Positions 1 through 10,700 of a DNA stretch of 64,000 bases are shown here, piece by piece. Source of the stretch: Setoptus koraiensis. Lineage: Eukaryota > Arthropoda. The translations under genes and the position numbers were made by a program. Where the stretch lies: positions 13,206,001 to 13,270,000 of the forward strand of contig CM106585.1 in the NCBI GenBank assembly GCA_048013815.1. Reading direction: 5' to 3'. Position 1 is the first letter of the stretch; each line of letters opens with the position of its first letter. The notes under the pieces are model-generated. The model was given only the letters and a program-made list of their open reading frames with translations, made no database searches and was not told where the DNA came from.

Positions 1-546
1 TAATTAAAATCAATAGTCAATTAGATGAAATCTCATTAAGTTGCGACGGCGCTGACGACACCGGGCCAGATATTGATATACGGATATTTGTGGCTTATAA
101 TACATGGAGTGGCGCGCAGTTTGCCGCAGCCCGGCCGCAAAAACTGGCTCGGCAAGCCGACTGAAACAGTAGGCAGCGGCAGCATAAATATAAGCATAAA
201 TATAAGGATATAAGCACAGATACGAGTTGTGAGCGGAGGATAAGTGCAAATGCGCGGATAAGCGCAAATGCGAGCCTCTGACTGAGAGCCTCCGAGAATA
301 AATATAAGCATAAATATAAGCGGCCCAGCCTGCCTATTTAAATGGCTGCAGCGGCGTGTATAAATAGCCTGGGCGCTGTATTAGCATTGGTGCTGTTGCG
401 TATTAACATTATTATTATCATAATAATAATCATCATCATGATAACGATGTATGTAATGTGTCTCTTGTGTGACACTGTCAATGGGTGCCATTATTTTATT
501 GCCCGGCCGCTGTCGCTGTCGCTGTTGTTGGCATTATCGTGCCATG

Positions 547-581
547 TATTATTATCATTATTATTATTATTATTATTATTG
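547..581. repeat. (ATT)n microsatellite
   Basis: About eleven ATT units with one interruption. A related ATT/ATC tract lies at 408-440. The hydrophobic frame through both is a by-product of the repeat. Confidence 0.9.
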
Positions 582-1765
582 TTGTGTACCGATAATCGTA
601 ATAATCTCGTCATATATATGCCATTAGTTAATTACGACAGCGACACTCGGGCTGCCAGCGCTGCCATTCAGGCGCTCATTCATAATATGAATATCACTCG
701 AATCATATGCGCTTAGGTGGCGCTGTGAGCTTGCCAATTTATACATTGTTTATATGTTGTGTGTCGTATGGCCAATTGGCCATTGTCAAATGGACAATTG
801 TTGTTGTCCATTGCGGCCTGTAAGCCAACAACGACACCAGACGACAACAACACCAGACAACAACCGACCGCCGCAGTCTGACAGTCACAGTGCCACTGCG
901 AGCTGCGCAATTTGCACCCGACACTCACAAACTGTGCAATCGCACAGTTTGTGACACACACAAAAGTTTGCTCGCACTGTCGCAAATTGTTACATAGACA
1001 ATTTGCGCACTGTCCCTCTTTTTATGCACGAAATTGGGCCCCACTGCGACCCCAGTTCGCACTTTGGGCATGCATAAGTTGTGCGCGGCATGCGAGTCGG
1101 GCGTCGCGCTGGCCGGTGGCGGTTGCTGCGCTAATTTTTTAATCTGTCTACTTTGTCACAAACTGTGCGAAATGTGTTTCGTAATGAAAGTGCGCCAGCG
1201 TCGATATCGACTCGGCAGTCGACGAAGCCGAGACGTCGATTAAAAGCGCCACGATCTTGCGAGAGCTGGCGGGACAGTTGGTTGTTAAGGCAGCGTTCGC
1301 AGGCAGAAGCGAGGGGCCCGCGCGAATCATCATCCATCATGTTGCTCTCATAGCGCACACAAGCAAACAAACACGGTCTCGCCGACAGAGTGCGCCCAAG
1401 TTACGTATTTGCGCGTAAACTGTGCTGCCTACACACTGTGCAGTGAGCGCGCTGCAGCCACTGGAGGCCGGATAAAAAGGCGAATGAAAAGTTATGTAAT
1501 CGGTGTGTTTGCCAGCTATCACCGCCATCTACAAATAAAACACAAGAGCTCTCGACAAACTGTTTGGCACACAGTGTGTCTTATGGAGTGTCGAGTCGAG
1601 TGAGCGCGACGATCGGGCGCGCACAAACAAACAAACTCGAGCGTTTATTGCTCGCCAGCTAACTAACCGACCGGCCTCGCTGGCTGACGATTGCGCGGCC
1701 GTTGTGCTACGATCGCGGATCGTCGCACAATGGCCGAGCTCGCCCCCGTCGGCCGAGGCTCGGGG

Positions 1766-1923
1766 GCTCTCGTTGCTCTCGTTGCTCTCGTTGCGCTCGT
1801 TGCGCTCGGGCCTTCGCGCTGCGCCCTCCGCGCCCCTGCCCGAGCGCAACGAGAGCGCAAAACAGCGCAAAACAGCGCAAAACAGCGCAAAACGGAGCAA
1901 AACGGAGCAAAACGGAGCAAAAC
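1766..1923. repeat. Two adjacent short-unit arrays (9 bp and 10 bp)
   Basis: Positions 1766-1809 repeat a CTCGTTGCT-type 9-mer. Positions 1851-1923 repeat AACAGCGCAA three times and then AACGGAGCAA three times, in exact 10-bp register. The first array is rich in GTTGC and the second in GCAAAAC, so they are partly inverted relative to one another. Confidence 0.85.
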
Positions 1924-2183
1924 AAGGGGCCCCGCGACGAACAAATGGATGGCATGTCAGTTCGGGGCCCAGGTATGTTGCTGGCGACGAGACGGCATGT
2001 ATGAGTTATTGTTTCGCGCAAATCATCGCCGCGCCGCAAAGGGCGACATTTGTGTCTGCTGAGGGCGCCTTACAGCAACATTAATGATGTATGGCTGTTG
2101 TTGTTTGATTGTCGGCGTTGTTGTTTGCCGTTGGTGGTTGCCGTGGTGGTTGGCTGCTGGCTGTTGTTTGCGGCAAACAGGCA

Positions 2184-2260
2184 ACGACAACAACAAGCAG
2201 CGACAACAACGAGCAGCGACAACAACGAGCAGCGACAACAACAAGCAACGACAACAGCAA
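2184..2260. repeat. 15-bp CAACAA-type minisatellite
   Basis: Tandem copies of a unit close to GCAGCGACAACAACA. Similar units recur at 26.5, 26.9, 44.5 and 62.3 kb, so this is a genome-wide simple-sequence style rather than one family of elements. Confidence 0.8.
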
Positions 2261-2546
2261 ACATCGGCAAATCGGCAGCGATTCTCGCATGATTAATTGA
2301 TCGGCTCGCGTGACGCGCCACTGTGATTGTGAGTGATACTTACAGTTTTGGTGTCTCGCTCTTTGGTTGCCTCTTGTCGGCTAAAATCGATGCGAATTGT
2401 TGCTCGCTGCTCAAACTGCGGATTGTTGCTTGCTGCTCAAACTGTGAATTGTTGCCCGCCCGGCGCTCGATTCTCGATGCTCGGCGCTCGATTCTTGATG
2501 CTCGAACGGCTTGAGGCTTGGGCGCGAGCGCGGCTCGGTGCGGCCT

Positions 2547-2621
2547 GCCGATGTGATTTCTGCCGATGTGACTTGTGCCGATGTGACTTGTGCCGATGTG
2601 ACTTGTGCCGGTGCGATTTCG
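2547..2621. repeat. 15-bp minisatellite, five copies
   Basis: Five units of GCCGATGTGAYTTST in exact 15-bp register; the outer copies differ most. Because 15 is divisible by three, all frames stay open across the array, which explains the short ORFs here. Confidence 0.85.
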
Positions 2622-3607
2622 TGTCAGCTTGACTTTATTTTTCGGCCATCACTGGTGGGCGGCGTACGGTGGCGTCACGTATCACGTACCGGCGACTATT
2701 ATTAACTCAATTGATTTACTGCTGGCCCTATCGCCAATTTACTTACGTCACTCACGTCGACACTTATCGATGAAACGTGCGCGCTGCTGGCTCAAATGAG
2801 CATATTTCAAATATGATGATGATTAGTGTGCGCAATGAGCGCCTTAATTAGCGGCTTGGGCGATGGGTGACGCAATGACAATGAGTTGACATTGGCGCAG
2901 ATAGATCGCGCGCACAGACAGTGTGTGTTGTCGCGCCAATTGTCGCGCTCGAAATTGCGAATCATGTAACGTGTGTAGCGTGATTGATTTACGAGCATGT
3001 ACGAGCACACTGTTAATTTTCAATGTGCCAACTGTAACTGAAACTGTAACAGCACGCTGAACTGCAAATATAATGCAATAAATTCTTTGTGTATAAATAT
3101 CAACAATTATTCAATTATTATTCAAAAATATTACGTAACTGTCTAGCCGTGGCTCGCTGCGCAATTGTCGCATCGCTGTGATGGCTGGCCGTTGTGCGGA
3201 TGCTGCACACAACACAAATACACTGTTGTGCGCAAAGGATACATACAAGGTTTGTGCAAGTTGATTGACACAGTTGCGATTCAGTGTGTGTATAAAAACT
3301 AGACAACTAATAACAACAATAATCACTGGCAATAGCAACTGGAGCACAAGCGGGGGCGTATCAACGCATTTTTCGCTGCTATTTTTTTATATTTTCAAAA
3401 TTCTCACAAAATTCACATTCGACGACGACGAGACGATTCTTTTGGTTTGATTTTAATTAAAACGGCTGCTACTGTCGCTAATTACTTGGCTTGTTTCGAC
3501 GAGAGGTGCCGCCATTTGATGCTATTTCGAGGCGGTTGTTGTGTTTGTTGTCGTTGTCGTCGTTGTGTTGCTGTTATCTTGACTGAACGGCAACCCGATA
3601 TTGCCCG

Positions 3608-3609
3608 TG

Positions 3610-3645
<36 letters not shown>
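3608..3645. repeat. (GT)n microsatellite
   Basis: Uninterrupted GT run preceded by GAGTGTGAGT. It lies about 190 bp left of the duplicated PIN-gene segment. Confidence 0.9.
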
Positions 3646-3835
3646 CAAGTGCCTGAAAAAGGGGTTACATGACAGAGCGAGATAGCGACGTGCAGTTGAG
3701 CTCGCTGCGATCCCAACTAATAAATAAACTCCCCTAGCTAGCTCCAAATTGTGGCAAGCTAGCCAAGAGACACACAGACAGAGTTGGCGTCGTCGTGGTC
3801 GCAATCGCTTCTTTACGGCACACGCACACGCACAC

Positions 3836-4551
3836 CGTGTATAAGCGTGTATACATATGTATACAGCGGCGCCAGATACACGCACACGCACAAGCTCGCC
3901 AGCGCCCAACAATGTACAACAATGGTGCCCCCTGTTGCCCAGTGTTGTAAGCTCGCTTTGAGCACTCAATCAATGCATATGATATCCGGCGGCAACGACG
4001 ACGATGACGACGACGACAGGTGACCCGCAAATTGCTCACTTGATTCACTTGTATTGACTTTATTCATCAGTATAATGCCGGGCGTGGTTATGTAATGTTT
4101 GAAGCCAAAATTTTTAAATTTTGCACAAAACTCAAGCCAACGAAACGACACAATTCGGTATGTTGTCGCTCGCGACTTCAATAGGCTGTCCTCCGTGTAT
4201 AAGCGTGTATACATATGTATACAGCGGCGCCAGATACACGCACACGCACAAGCTCGCCAGCGCCCAACAATGTACAACAATGGTGCCCCCTGTTGCCCAG
4301 TGTTGTAAGCTCGCTTTGAGCACTCAATCAATGCATATGATATCCGGCGGCGACGACGACGATGACGACGACGACAGGTGACCCGCAAATTGCTCACTTG
4401 ATTCACTTGTATTGACTTTATTCATCAGTATAATGCCGGGCGTGGTTATGTAATGTTTGAAGCCAAAATTTTTAAATTTTGCACAAAACTCAAGCCAACG
4501 AAACGACACAATTCGGTATGTTGTCGCTCGCGACTTCAATAGGCTGTCCTC
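3836..4551. repeat. 358-bp direct tandem duplication
   Basis: The segment 3836-4193 is repeated immediately at 4194-4551. I found a single difference by eye: A at 3994 against G at 4352. Each copy contains the last roughly 75 codons of the PIN-domain gene on the minus strand plus about 130 bp of its 3' flank. Near the left edge of each copy is a 16-bp palindrome (3849-3864 and 4207-4222). Either a very recent tandem duplication or an assembly duplication of one locus would look like this. Confidence 0.95.
3966..4193 (-). pseudogene. Duplicated C-terminal fragment of the PIN-domain gene
   Basis: This is the copy-1 counterpart of codons at the 3' end of the gene at 4324-5337. It starts in frame at the EDSLLKSR segment and runs to the same ...ICID terminus. 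The one base difference changes a serine to leucine in the poly-serine run. It has no PIN active-site aspartate of its own, no start codon with the fragment, and lies downstream of the intact stop, so it should not be expressed as protein. It shares its origin with the tandem duplication. Confidence 0.75.
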
Positions 4552-5337
4552 CGTCACCAATATCAACTTTGTGTCCTTGTGATGGGGCCTCCGCTTGATG
4601 AAGGCCCAAGCGCGCAAACAACAATCAAGGATACGCTCGTCGTTGTCGCTCAATTGCTGCTCTGTCGCCTCCTCTTTGCCTGCTGTTTCTTTTTTATCCC
4701 TATTATCCGTTGTTGCTGCTGCTGCCGCCGCCGTTGCCTTGTTGTTCCTTTGTGGCGGATCAAATTCGCTTATCAATATCTCCGACAGGCGCATCTCCTC
4801 CTCTATGAAGCGCGAAAACATGGTTGGCATGCTGCTCGAGCCGGTTGAGACCGTGGCCGACACGGCCTCGCTCGTTTGGTGCACCCTCTGCGGGCGGCCG
4901 CTGCCGGCCGATTGGCTCGCTGGACCCGCTTGGCTCACGGGGCCCGCTTGGCTCGCGGGGGCCGAGTGCCTGCCGCTCGCTCGCTTGGCCTTCTTGTCCG
5001 ACTTTTTGCATCTGTCCAATTCCTCCAGCACTGGCAACGATATTATGAATTTAATTGGGCACATGTTGGACATGAAATTCATCTTGCACTTGTTAACATA
5101 ATCCACAAATTGCGGCCTAAATCTGATTATTGAACAAGTGTCTATCACCACAAACAGTTGCTGCTGGTCTTGGCTCAAAATACAGTGCTTGTATAGTAAT
5201 TTGCAACTGGGCAATTGCGAATATTGGGACGTTTGCGACAATCTGGTCGTTTCTAGCGACCGCTTAAACGTGCTGGTTTCATTGTTGACAATTTTATCAA
5301 TGGCAGCCTTGTTGAGCTGCACCATCAGATTGTTCAT
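4324..5337 (-). CDS. PIN-domain ribonuclease-like protein (SMG6/SWT1-type)
   Basis: 337 aa in one open frame. A PIN-type nuclease fold is suggested by LFVVIDTCSIIRF (Asp66), then IISLPVLEELDRCKK (Glu105/106), then NDERILDCCLRAW (Asp233, Asp238), then LILVTEDSLLKSR (Glu263/Asp264). This order and spacing match the acidic residues that bind metal in PIN domains of SMG6 and SWT1, which cut RNA in mRNA decay. An insert of about 115 residues (roughly 112-230) rich in Ser, Ala, Gly and Lys separates motifs 2 and 3. The C-terminus ends in a serine run encoded by a GAC-type repeat. The start has the context ACCATGA. It could instead be the last exon of a longer SWT1/SMG6-like gene, since human relatives are much larger. 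The exact subfamily is not settled. Confidence 0.7.
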   Translation of the reverse strand: MNNLMVQLNKAAIDKIVNNETSTFKRSLETTRLSQTSQYSQLPSCKLLYKHCILSQDQQQLFVVIDTCSIIRFRPQFVDYVNKCKMNFMSNMCPIKFIISLPVLEELDRCKKSDKKAKRASGRHSAPASQAGPVSQAGPASQSAGSGRPQRVHQTSEAVSATVSTGSSSMPTMFSRFIEEEMRLSEILISEFDPPQRNNKATAAAAAATTDNRDKKETAGKEEATEQQLSDNDERILDCCLRAWAFIKRRPHHKDTKLILVTEDSLLKSRATTYRIVSFRWLEFCAKFKNFGFKHYITTPGIILMNKVNTSESSEQFAGHLSSSSSSSSPPDIICID

Positions 5338-6502
5338 GGTACCACGTGATGGGATGTTCCGATGTGATGTGTATCTCGTCTATTGTGATTATCGTCTATT
5401 GTGATTCTCGTCTATTATAATGATGCCTTGTCCGTTGTGATGACGACTTGCGATGCCATTCATTAATTCGTTGATGATCAAAAATAAACAATCACACCGA
5501 TTGCCAGTGTCGGCCACAAGAGCACGAACAATTTTAATTAAAAAGCGCGCACATTCCAATTGAATTTCTGAGGGTGCATAGGGCTTGTTACACCACAACG
5601 CAATTCCCGACGTTCTGCGCGCTCTTCCACGCAAAAGCTCTCAATTCACTACAATGTATCCAATCATTACGCCGACAACTGTGATACGAAACAAATCATC
5701 CTCGTGCCAGAGAGTTTATCTAGAGATTCAAACTAAATTCAAATTCGACCGACACACTAGCACAGCGCATCGCCGGATGTAACAGGTTTACCTGTGCCAA
5801 GATGCGCAAATTTTCTGCTGCATCTGCTGGCGCAAACACGAGTCATGACTCAAGACAAAACCGTCGTACAAACCAGTCGCTAAAAAACGTTTCCGGTACA
5901 CAAACAACAAGTTCCGCTATGTGACCAACACCACAAGTGCCGCCAACCTCCGCACGCGCCTATTAGCGCTCTATATCGTTGCGCCCTCTTGTCAAACTTT
6001 CAGCTTCCTCTTTTTTCAAGAATCCAGATTTTTTCGTTTGGCATCAACACGTTGATACTCGTTGTTTCTCGAGGTTGCAAAAAAGAAAATTGCTTTGCCA
6101 CTTCAAATTGTGTTCTGAAAATGGGCCGGCGCAAGCCGCCAGAGGCCAGTGGACAATGGTCCAGGCTGACAGTGTGCGCGATCGAGATTGAATACGTCTC
6201 CTGCTTTTGGCATCTCGCCCGATCTTATCTCTTTCAACATTCTTTATTATTGCTATACATTCCATAATTGAACTGCTACTTTTTTCTGAGGCAACAAGAA
6301 AGTGAATTAAATGTTCACTTTCTCGTTGAGTGAACATTTAATCGTGGTGATTCGCAGCATGTCAAGCAATCGCTGGTCGCCGTGTATCGATTTCGCAATA
6401 GCACCACATCCTAAAAGATGGTCAAGCGGACCTCTTAGAAACCAATCAGTGGCTGAATTGAATAACCTTGCTCGCTCAGCCGGCACAGTTCAGATTGCGA
6501 GC
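5338..6502. other. Intergenic stretch
   Basis: Contains the putative 5' flank of the PIN gene and the 3' flank of the secreted-protein gene. Open frames on both strands are short and show no family resemblance. A 14-bp-arm hairpin lies at 6306-6342. Nothing else supported. Confidence 0.5.
6306..6342. repeat. Perfect hairpin, 14-bp arms
   Basis: ATTAAATGTTCACT at 6306-6319 is the exact reverse complement of AGTGAACATTTAAT at 6329-6342, with a 9-nt loop. No T-run or gene end makes it a terminator in a eukaryote. It lies about 160 bp beyond the stop of the small secreted protein on the opposite strand. Confidence 0.9.
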
Positions 6503-6835
6503 TTATTTGCCGACCCATTTGGAGCAACCTTTCAATTTATCTGCTAATCTGCTGTGCAGTGGCTTGGTCGCTCGATCCGGCCAGCCCATATCGTCCCTGG
6601 GACACGAATATCCTTTCGACCTAGAAATAAACTCATTGATTTCTTTCTCCGCGCGCAGGTACTGATGAGAAGAGCCCGACCGGCAGTGCGGACTTGAATG
6701 GCATCTCTTCAAGAATAGGCAATCGATGTGAAAACATCTTTCACAAAAGTGCCTCCAATCTTCCGCGTCAACTTGCTTGAAGAATAAAACCGGTACTACA
6801 AGCAGGGCACATAAATAAACCAATTGATGCTTCAT
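6503..6835 (-). CDS. Small secreted cysteine-rich protein, unrecognised
   Basis: 110 aa from the internal Met at 6835. An upstream in-frame Met pair at 6895 would add 20 residues ahead of the signal peptide, so I prefer the shorter start. Residues 1-24 look like a signal peptide: basic start, hydrophobic core LVYLCALLVVPVLFF, likely cleavage after VDA. The mature part has seven cysteines (31, 34, 39, 45, 51, 78, 104), five of them in a 21-residue cluster, then a basic tail. The layout resembles small secreted defence, salivary or venom-type proteins, but I do not recognise a family and assign no function. The odd number of cysteines leaves one unpaired, or points to a missing exon or dimerisation. 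No introns are obvious. Confidence 0.55.
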   Translation of the reverse strand: MKHQLVYLCALLVVPVLFFKQVDAEDWRHFCERCFHIDCLFLKRCHSSPHCRSGSSHQYLRAEKEINEFISRSKGYSCPRDDMGWPDRATKPLHSRLADKLKGCSKWVGK

Positions 6836-7129
6836 CTTTGAATGCGATCCGATTACATTAATTACAAATTTTACGCCATTGTTTGCAACCATCAATTCAA
6901 TAGAGTAAGCATGATCCCCGAGCTAACTCACACAATGTCTTTGATATTTTTGCGAGCGATCACTACAACTACTGACGCGCCAATCTTCGTGTAACACCAA
7001 CAGAATTTGCAACATCAAATAACTTGATGAGTTCATTTGAGAAGATGTAACTTAATAGTCAATCAAGAGTGCAATGTTATCTTTCAATTCTGATGAGCGA
7101 TGGCCAGTTCTTGAAGCTTAAGAGTTTGC

Positions 7130-7372
7130 TCAAATTTGACTCGAGTCATCCAGTTGTTTATCAGCAGATCTGCGGCAGGTTGGGATCGCTGAGTTGGCCA
7201 CCATGCCAATCACTCGATCTAACTCGAGCGTAACTTTACGCCCCAGTCCAGTTAGGCATCGTTCATACATCAGCTTCAGCTTGTCCATCTTTAGCTCCTT
7301 GATTTGTGCGTGATTCGACAATTTTAGGAGTTGTTCTTTAGCATATCGCCCACCAGACATTGTTGCATTCAA
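7130..7372 (-). CDS. Doubtful small ORF (80 aa)
   Basis: An 80-codon frame with a second Met at residue 5. The composition is protein-like: mixed charged and hydrophobic residues, no simple repeat, and a helical stretch KLSNHAQIKELKMDKLKL. Near the N-terminus RYAKEQLLKLS fits the YxxxxL-hydrophobic eIF4E-binding pattern, which can occur by chance. No splice sites or homologue could be recognised. It could be a small gene, an exon of a lost gene, or a chance frame. Confidence 0.3.
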   Translation of the reverse strand: MNATMSGGRYAKEQLLKLSNHAQIKELKMDKLKLMYERCLTGLGRKVTLELDRVIGMVANSAIPTCRRSADKQLDDSSQI

Positions 7373-7785
7373 TCACCCTTATGCAAAAGCTTTGTTGTAC
7401 ATGTTCCATGAAGTCTCGAATCGATCTTGGATTGAGAGAACGACCTTTCAAAACAATTTTTTTTTACACTCGGTTTGACCGAGCGTTTCAATTCTTTCTC
7501 GTGCTGTCGGCCATAAATGAACTTCCCATTTGGGATTACATTTTAGATAGTTTAAGACACACCAGAACAAAATCGGAGCGATCAACTGTGAGGTGAGTGA
7601 AGTTTCAAAGTTGACTCATCTTGCAGCTAACTTTCGCTCTGTCATCAATCAAGAAGAACTGCGATGAATGATGTAAAATACCTTTTGATAAGTCTTGATT
7701 ACGATCCAGATGCAAGTTGGTTGTAAGATATTTCTTGATGTCAGATGAGATCTTTTATTTATCGCTGATTATCTGTATACATAAT
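7373..7785. other. Intergenic stretch downstream of SNRNP200
   Basis: 3' flank of the SNRNP200 gene. It is AT-rich with no supported gene. A TTTATT at 7754-7759 (AATAAA on the minus strand), about 27 bp past the SNRNP200 stop, is a plausible poly(A) signal for that gene. Confidence 0.5.
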
Positions 7786-10700
7786 CTATTCTTCATTGTG
7801 AACAGTAAATTCTAGCTTCGATTCTTCATCACAACCTAGGTACGAGTCACAAACAAAGTACATCGTGTAAGTGTATTTACCCGGTTCGGGAGGAGCAGTG
7901 AACCTTAGCTTGACCCTTACATCTTTAGGCTTATTCACACGTTTGATCGCCAATAAAATATCAGATTTGGTATCTCCGATAACTATCCACCAACCTTCCT
8001 CTCGTGCCTAAAAATGGTTTGAACAAGTGATGAAATAAAGATAAAGTAAGATATCTTAATAGGAATTCTATCATGATTTACTGGAAAAAAGTCAGACGTC
8101 ATTAAGACATATTGAGAAGATTTGCCATACCTGAGGAAAGTAGCGAGTGTTCACTGGAAGTTGATTTTCCTCGTCCCCTTTCATGGTTACGTCCACTGTC
8201 ACATCAGTATTGGGTTTTATGTTTTTTTCATCTAAAATTCTTGTATTTACATCAATGGTCGGATACCTATTGCAATAGTTGGCAACTTCGGCTAGTTTCC
8301 CCATGTCCAAGCCTAGGAGTTTGTTTCTTTCGTCCTCTTCGAGATTGATCAGATCAAATATAGTCTCGACTTGAGCTTTTTTACATCTCTCTATTATATT
8401 GGAATCAAAATGAGGCAACTGTTTCAAATAAGAGTCTCTGTTCCAAACAGCTTGAGTAATCATTTGACTCAGCTCCATTGTGGCGAGAGCAGAATTGAGC
8501 CACCCACTAGAGCTTACTACATCAACGCATGCTAATATTAGTTTTACAGACTTAGCGACAACAATGTCTTTGTCATGATTCAATTCATCAGCCAACGGCA
8601 AACGAGATAAGTGAGCCTGTAATAGTAAATTAGCTTTGATGTGAGGGTCATTAAAATCTTCGCCTTGAGGTTTATGAACAACACGAGTCGCCAATTGAGC
8701 TAAGATATTTCTCTCGTTTTGTCTTATAGGTAAATGGTCAAATTCCATGGCATAAGCCACAATTTCCAAAAGGCGACGAATTCTAGTTTTGTAATTTATA
8801 GATTTGGAGAATATCTCAACAGTATAGTAGTTCAAGTAGTAGTAGAACGCTATATGTCCAAAATTTAATCCAGTCAGCTCTCGCGCGTCATCCTGGTGAA
8901 TACATCTTGCTGTCTTCAAATCCTTGAGTGTCTTTTCAACTAACTCGGACAAATGCTCTGACAATTCCTTCGAAGAAACACCTTGCAAGCCATAGTAATG
9001 CGGATTTTGCAATACTCTCTTATAGAAGAATGTCCATGTCAGATAATCGACAGCGTCTTGTTCATTCTCTATAGTGTCAGTAATGATCTCTGCATTGAAG
9101 TGATCATGCAAGTCTTGATCCAATCGAGACTCTAGAGGTAACGGTTCGTTCAAAAACTTCAGGTAGTAATTAACGCTACTATACTGACACATTAGCACAC
9201 ATTTGGCATCATGATCTATCAATGGTCTGTTTGCATAACCGATCATTTGCATAACATCAGTGATCTCGTACTCTTCATAAGTGTGAGTTTTACCATCATA
9301 ATCTTGCGTGTCCATAATAATTACAAGATAAGATCTGATTGTTATTGACCAACAAAGTGAAATAGTGACGATGACTACTTGTATAATCTCGGCTTTGAAT
9401 AATCTCTCAATTATATCAATATCATGCTGGCAAAGTCCTTCGTGTAGATAAGCCACTCCAAACGAAAGCCACTGAGCTAAACTTTTGTCTTTGATTCTGT
9501 CTTTAGCTTTACAGAATGGTTCCAAATTTTGTTCATCGCAATGCAGGAATCTGCGGGAATCAGCAACGGCAAACTTGACCATATCCATGGCTGTAGTTTT
9601 GGCTTGACGCCTAGTTGCCACAAAAACTAGCACTGGCTTATTTGGAGATCGCGTTACTATGGTTTGATAGACCGGACGGGACATAGATATCAATCTAGTT
9701 GCATAATGAGTATGATTGAAACCCTGAATATAAAGCTCGAGTTTTAGAGGTCTGATATTCGGATGGAAATTGTACGTATTTCCTTTGTTGGAATGCAACC
9801 ATAAACCGATGTTTTCAGCGTTCGATATCGGAGATCCTAAAGCGATGATTCTGAGAGCACTTATGGGGCTAGTTTTGGCGCTCTGCGAATTTATGTATCT
9901 CATTCTGGAACATGTTACCTCCAATGTTGAACCTCTATCTGTACCTAGAAGATGCAAGTCGTCAACAATGAATAACTGTATTGATGTTATCCTTGCAAGG
10001 ATATTCAATGGTTTCTTTTGTTTCCATCGTCTAGAAAGGACGTCCCAATTTTCAGAGTCAGTCACGATAATATTGGATTTATCTAATAATTCAACATCAC
10101 TTTGGTAATTTCCGGAAAGAAGAGACACTTTCTGCTTGAGCGACAAAGATTCGTCTTTAGCACCTTGATCAAAGATGATCTTCCAATCAGCATACACCAA
10201 CTTAGCTTGTTCCTTCTTGGCCGTCATATATACACATTTTGAGTTACTTTGATGCAAGTTTATATTTCTAAATATGGCAAGCTCCGCGCAGGTAGTTTTA
10301 CCACTGCCAGCGGCAGCACATAAGACTATGCTAGAATCGCTCTTATATAGTGCATTGAAAGCGTGAGTCTGTATCTCATTGAAATTCGCACCACCAAATT
10401 TCTTTCTGTAAATGCTCTCGTAGGCAGGATTCTTCAGAGCCGCTATAGGTTGAGCATCCATTTCCAGTAATTGAGTTGTAGGTTGTACTTTCTTTGGTAA
10501 AATGAGTTTTTTGAATGGTAATGTCAAGATATTTTCCGAACCAATCCACCGATCCGAAACAATCTTGATGAAATAGTGGGGTGGAAGAGGATCTAGAACT
10601 GGCACGAAAAAGACAACTGTATGATCTTCGGTGGCATATTTTTCTTTGAGGAGGAAGAATTCGTGGTGCAAAACCATTTCACCATCAACATCTTCAACTT

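Larger units (their letters stand above)
1..3835. other. Repeat-rich intergenic region
   Basis: No coding region is supported here. Open frames are short, overlap on both strands and translate simple repeats (for example isoleucine or leucine runs from ATT repeats). The stretch holds several tandem arrays and microsatellites, annotated separately, and one RTTACGTAAY palindrome at 3131-3138. It probably contains 3' flank of the PIN gene on its right side. The left edge may belong to a gene outside the window. Confidence 0.6.

Noticed and set aside
342..716. 124-codon frame with long isoleucine and leucine runs
   Set aside because: It is a translation of ATT microsatellites with no conserved segment.
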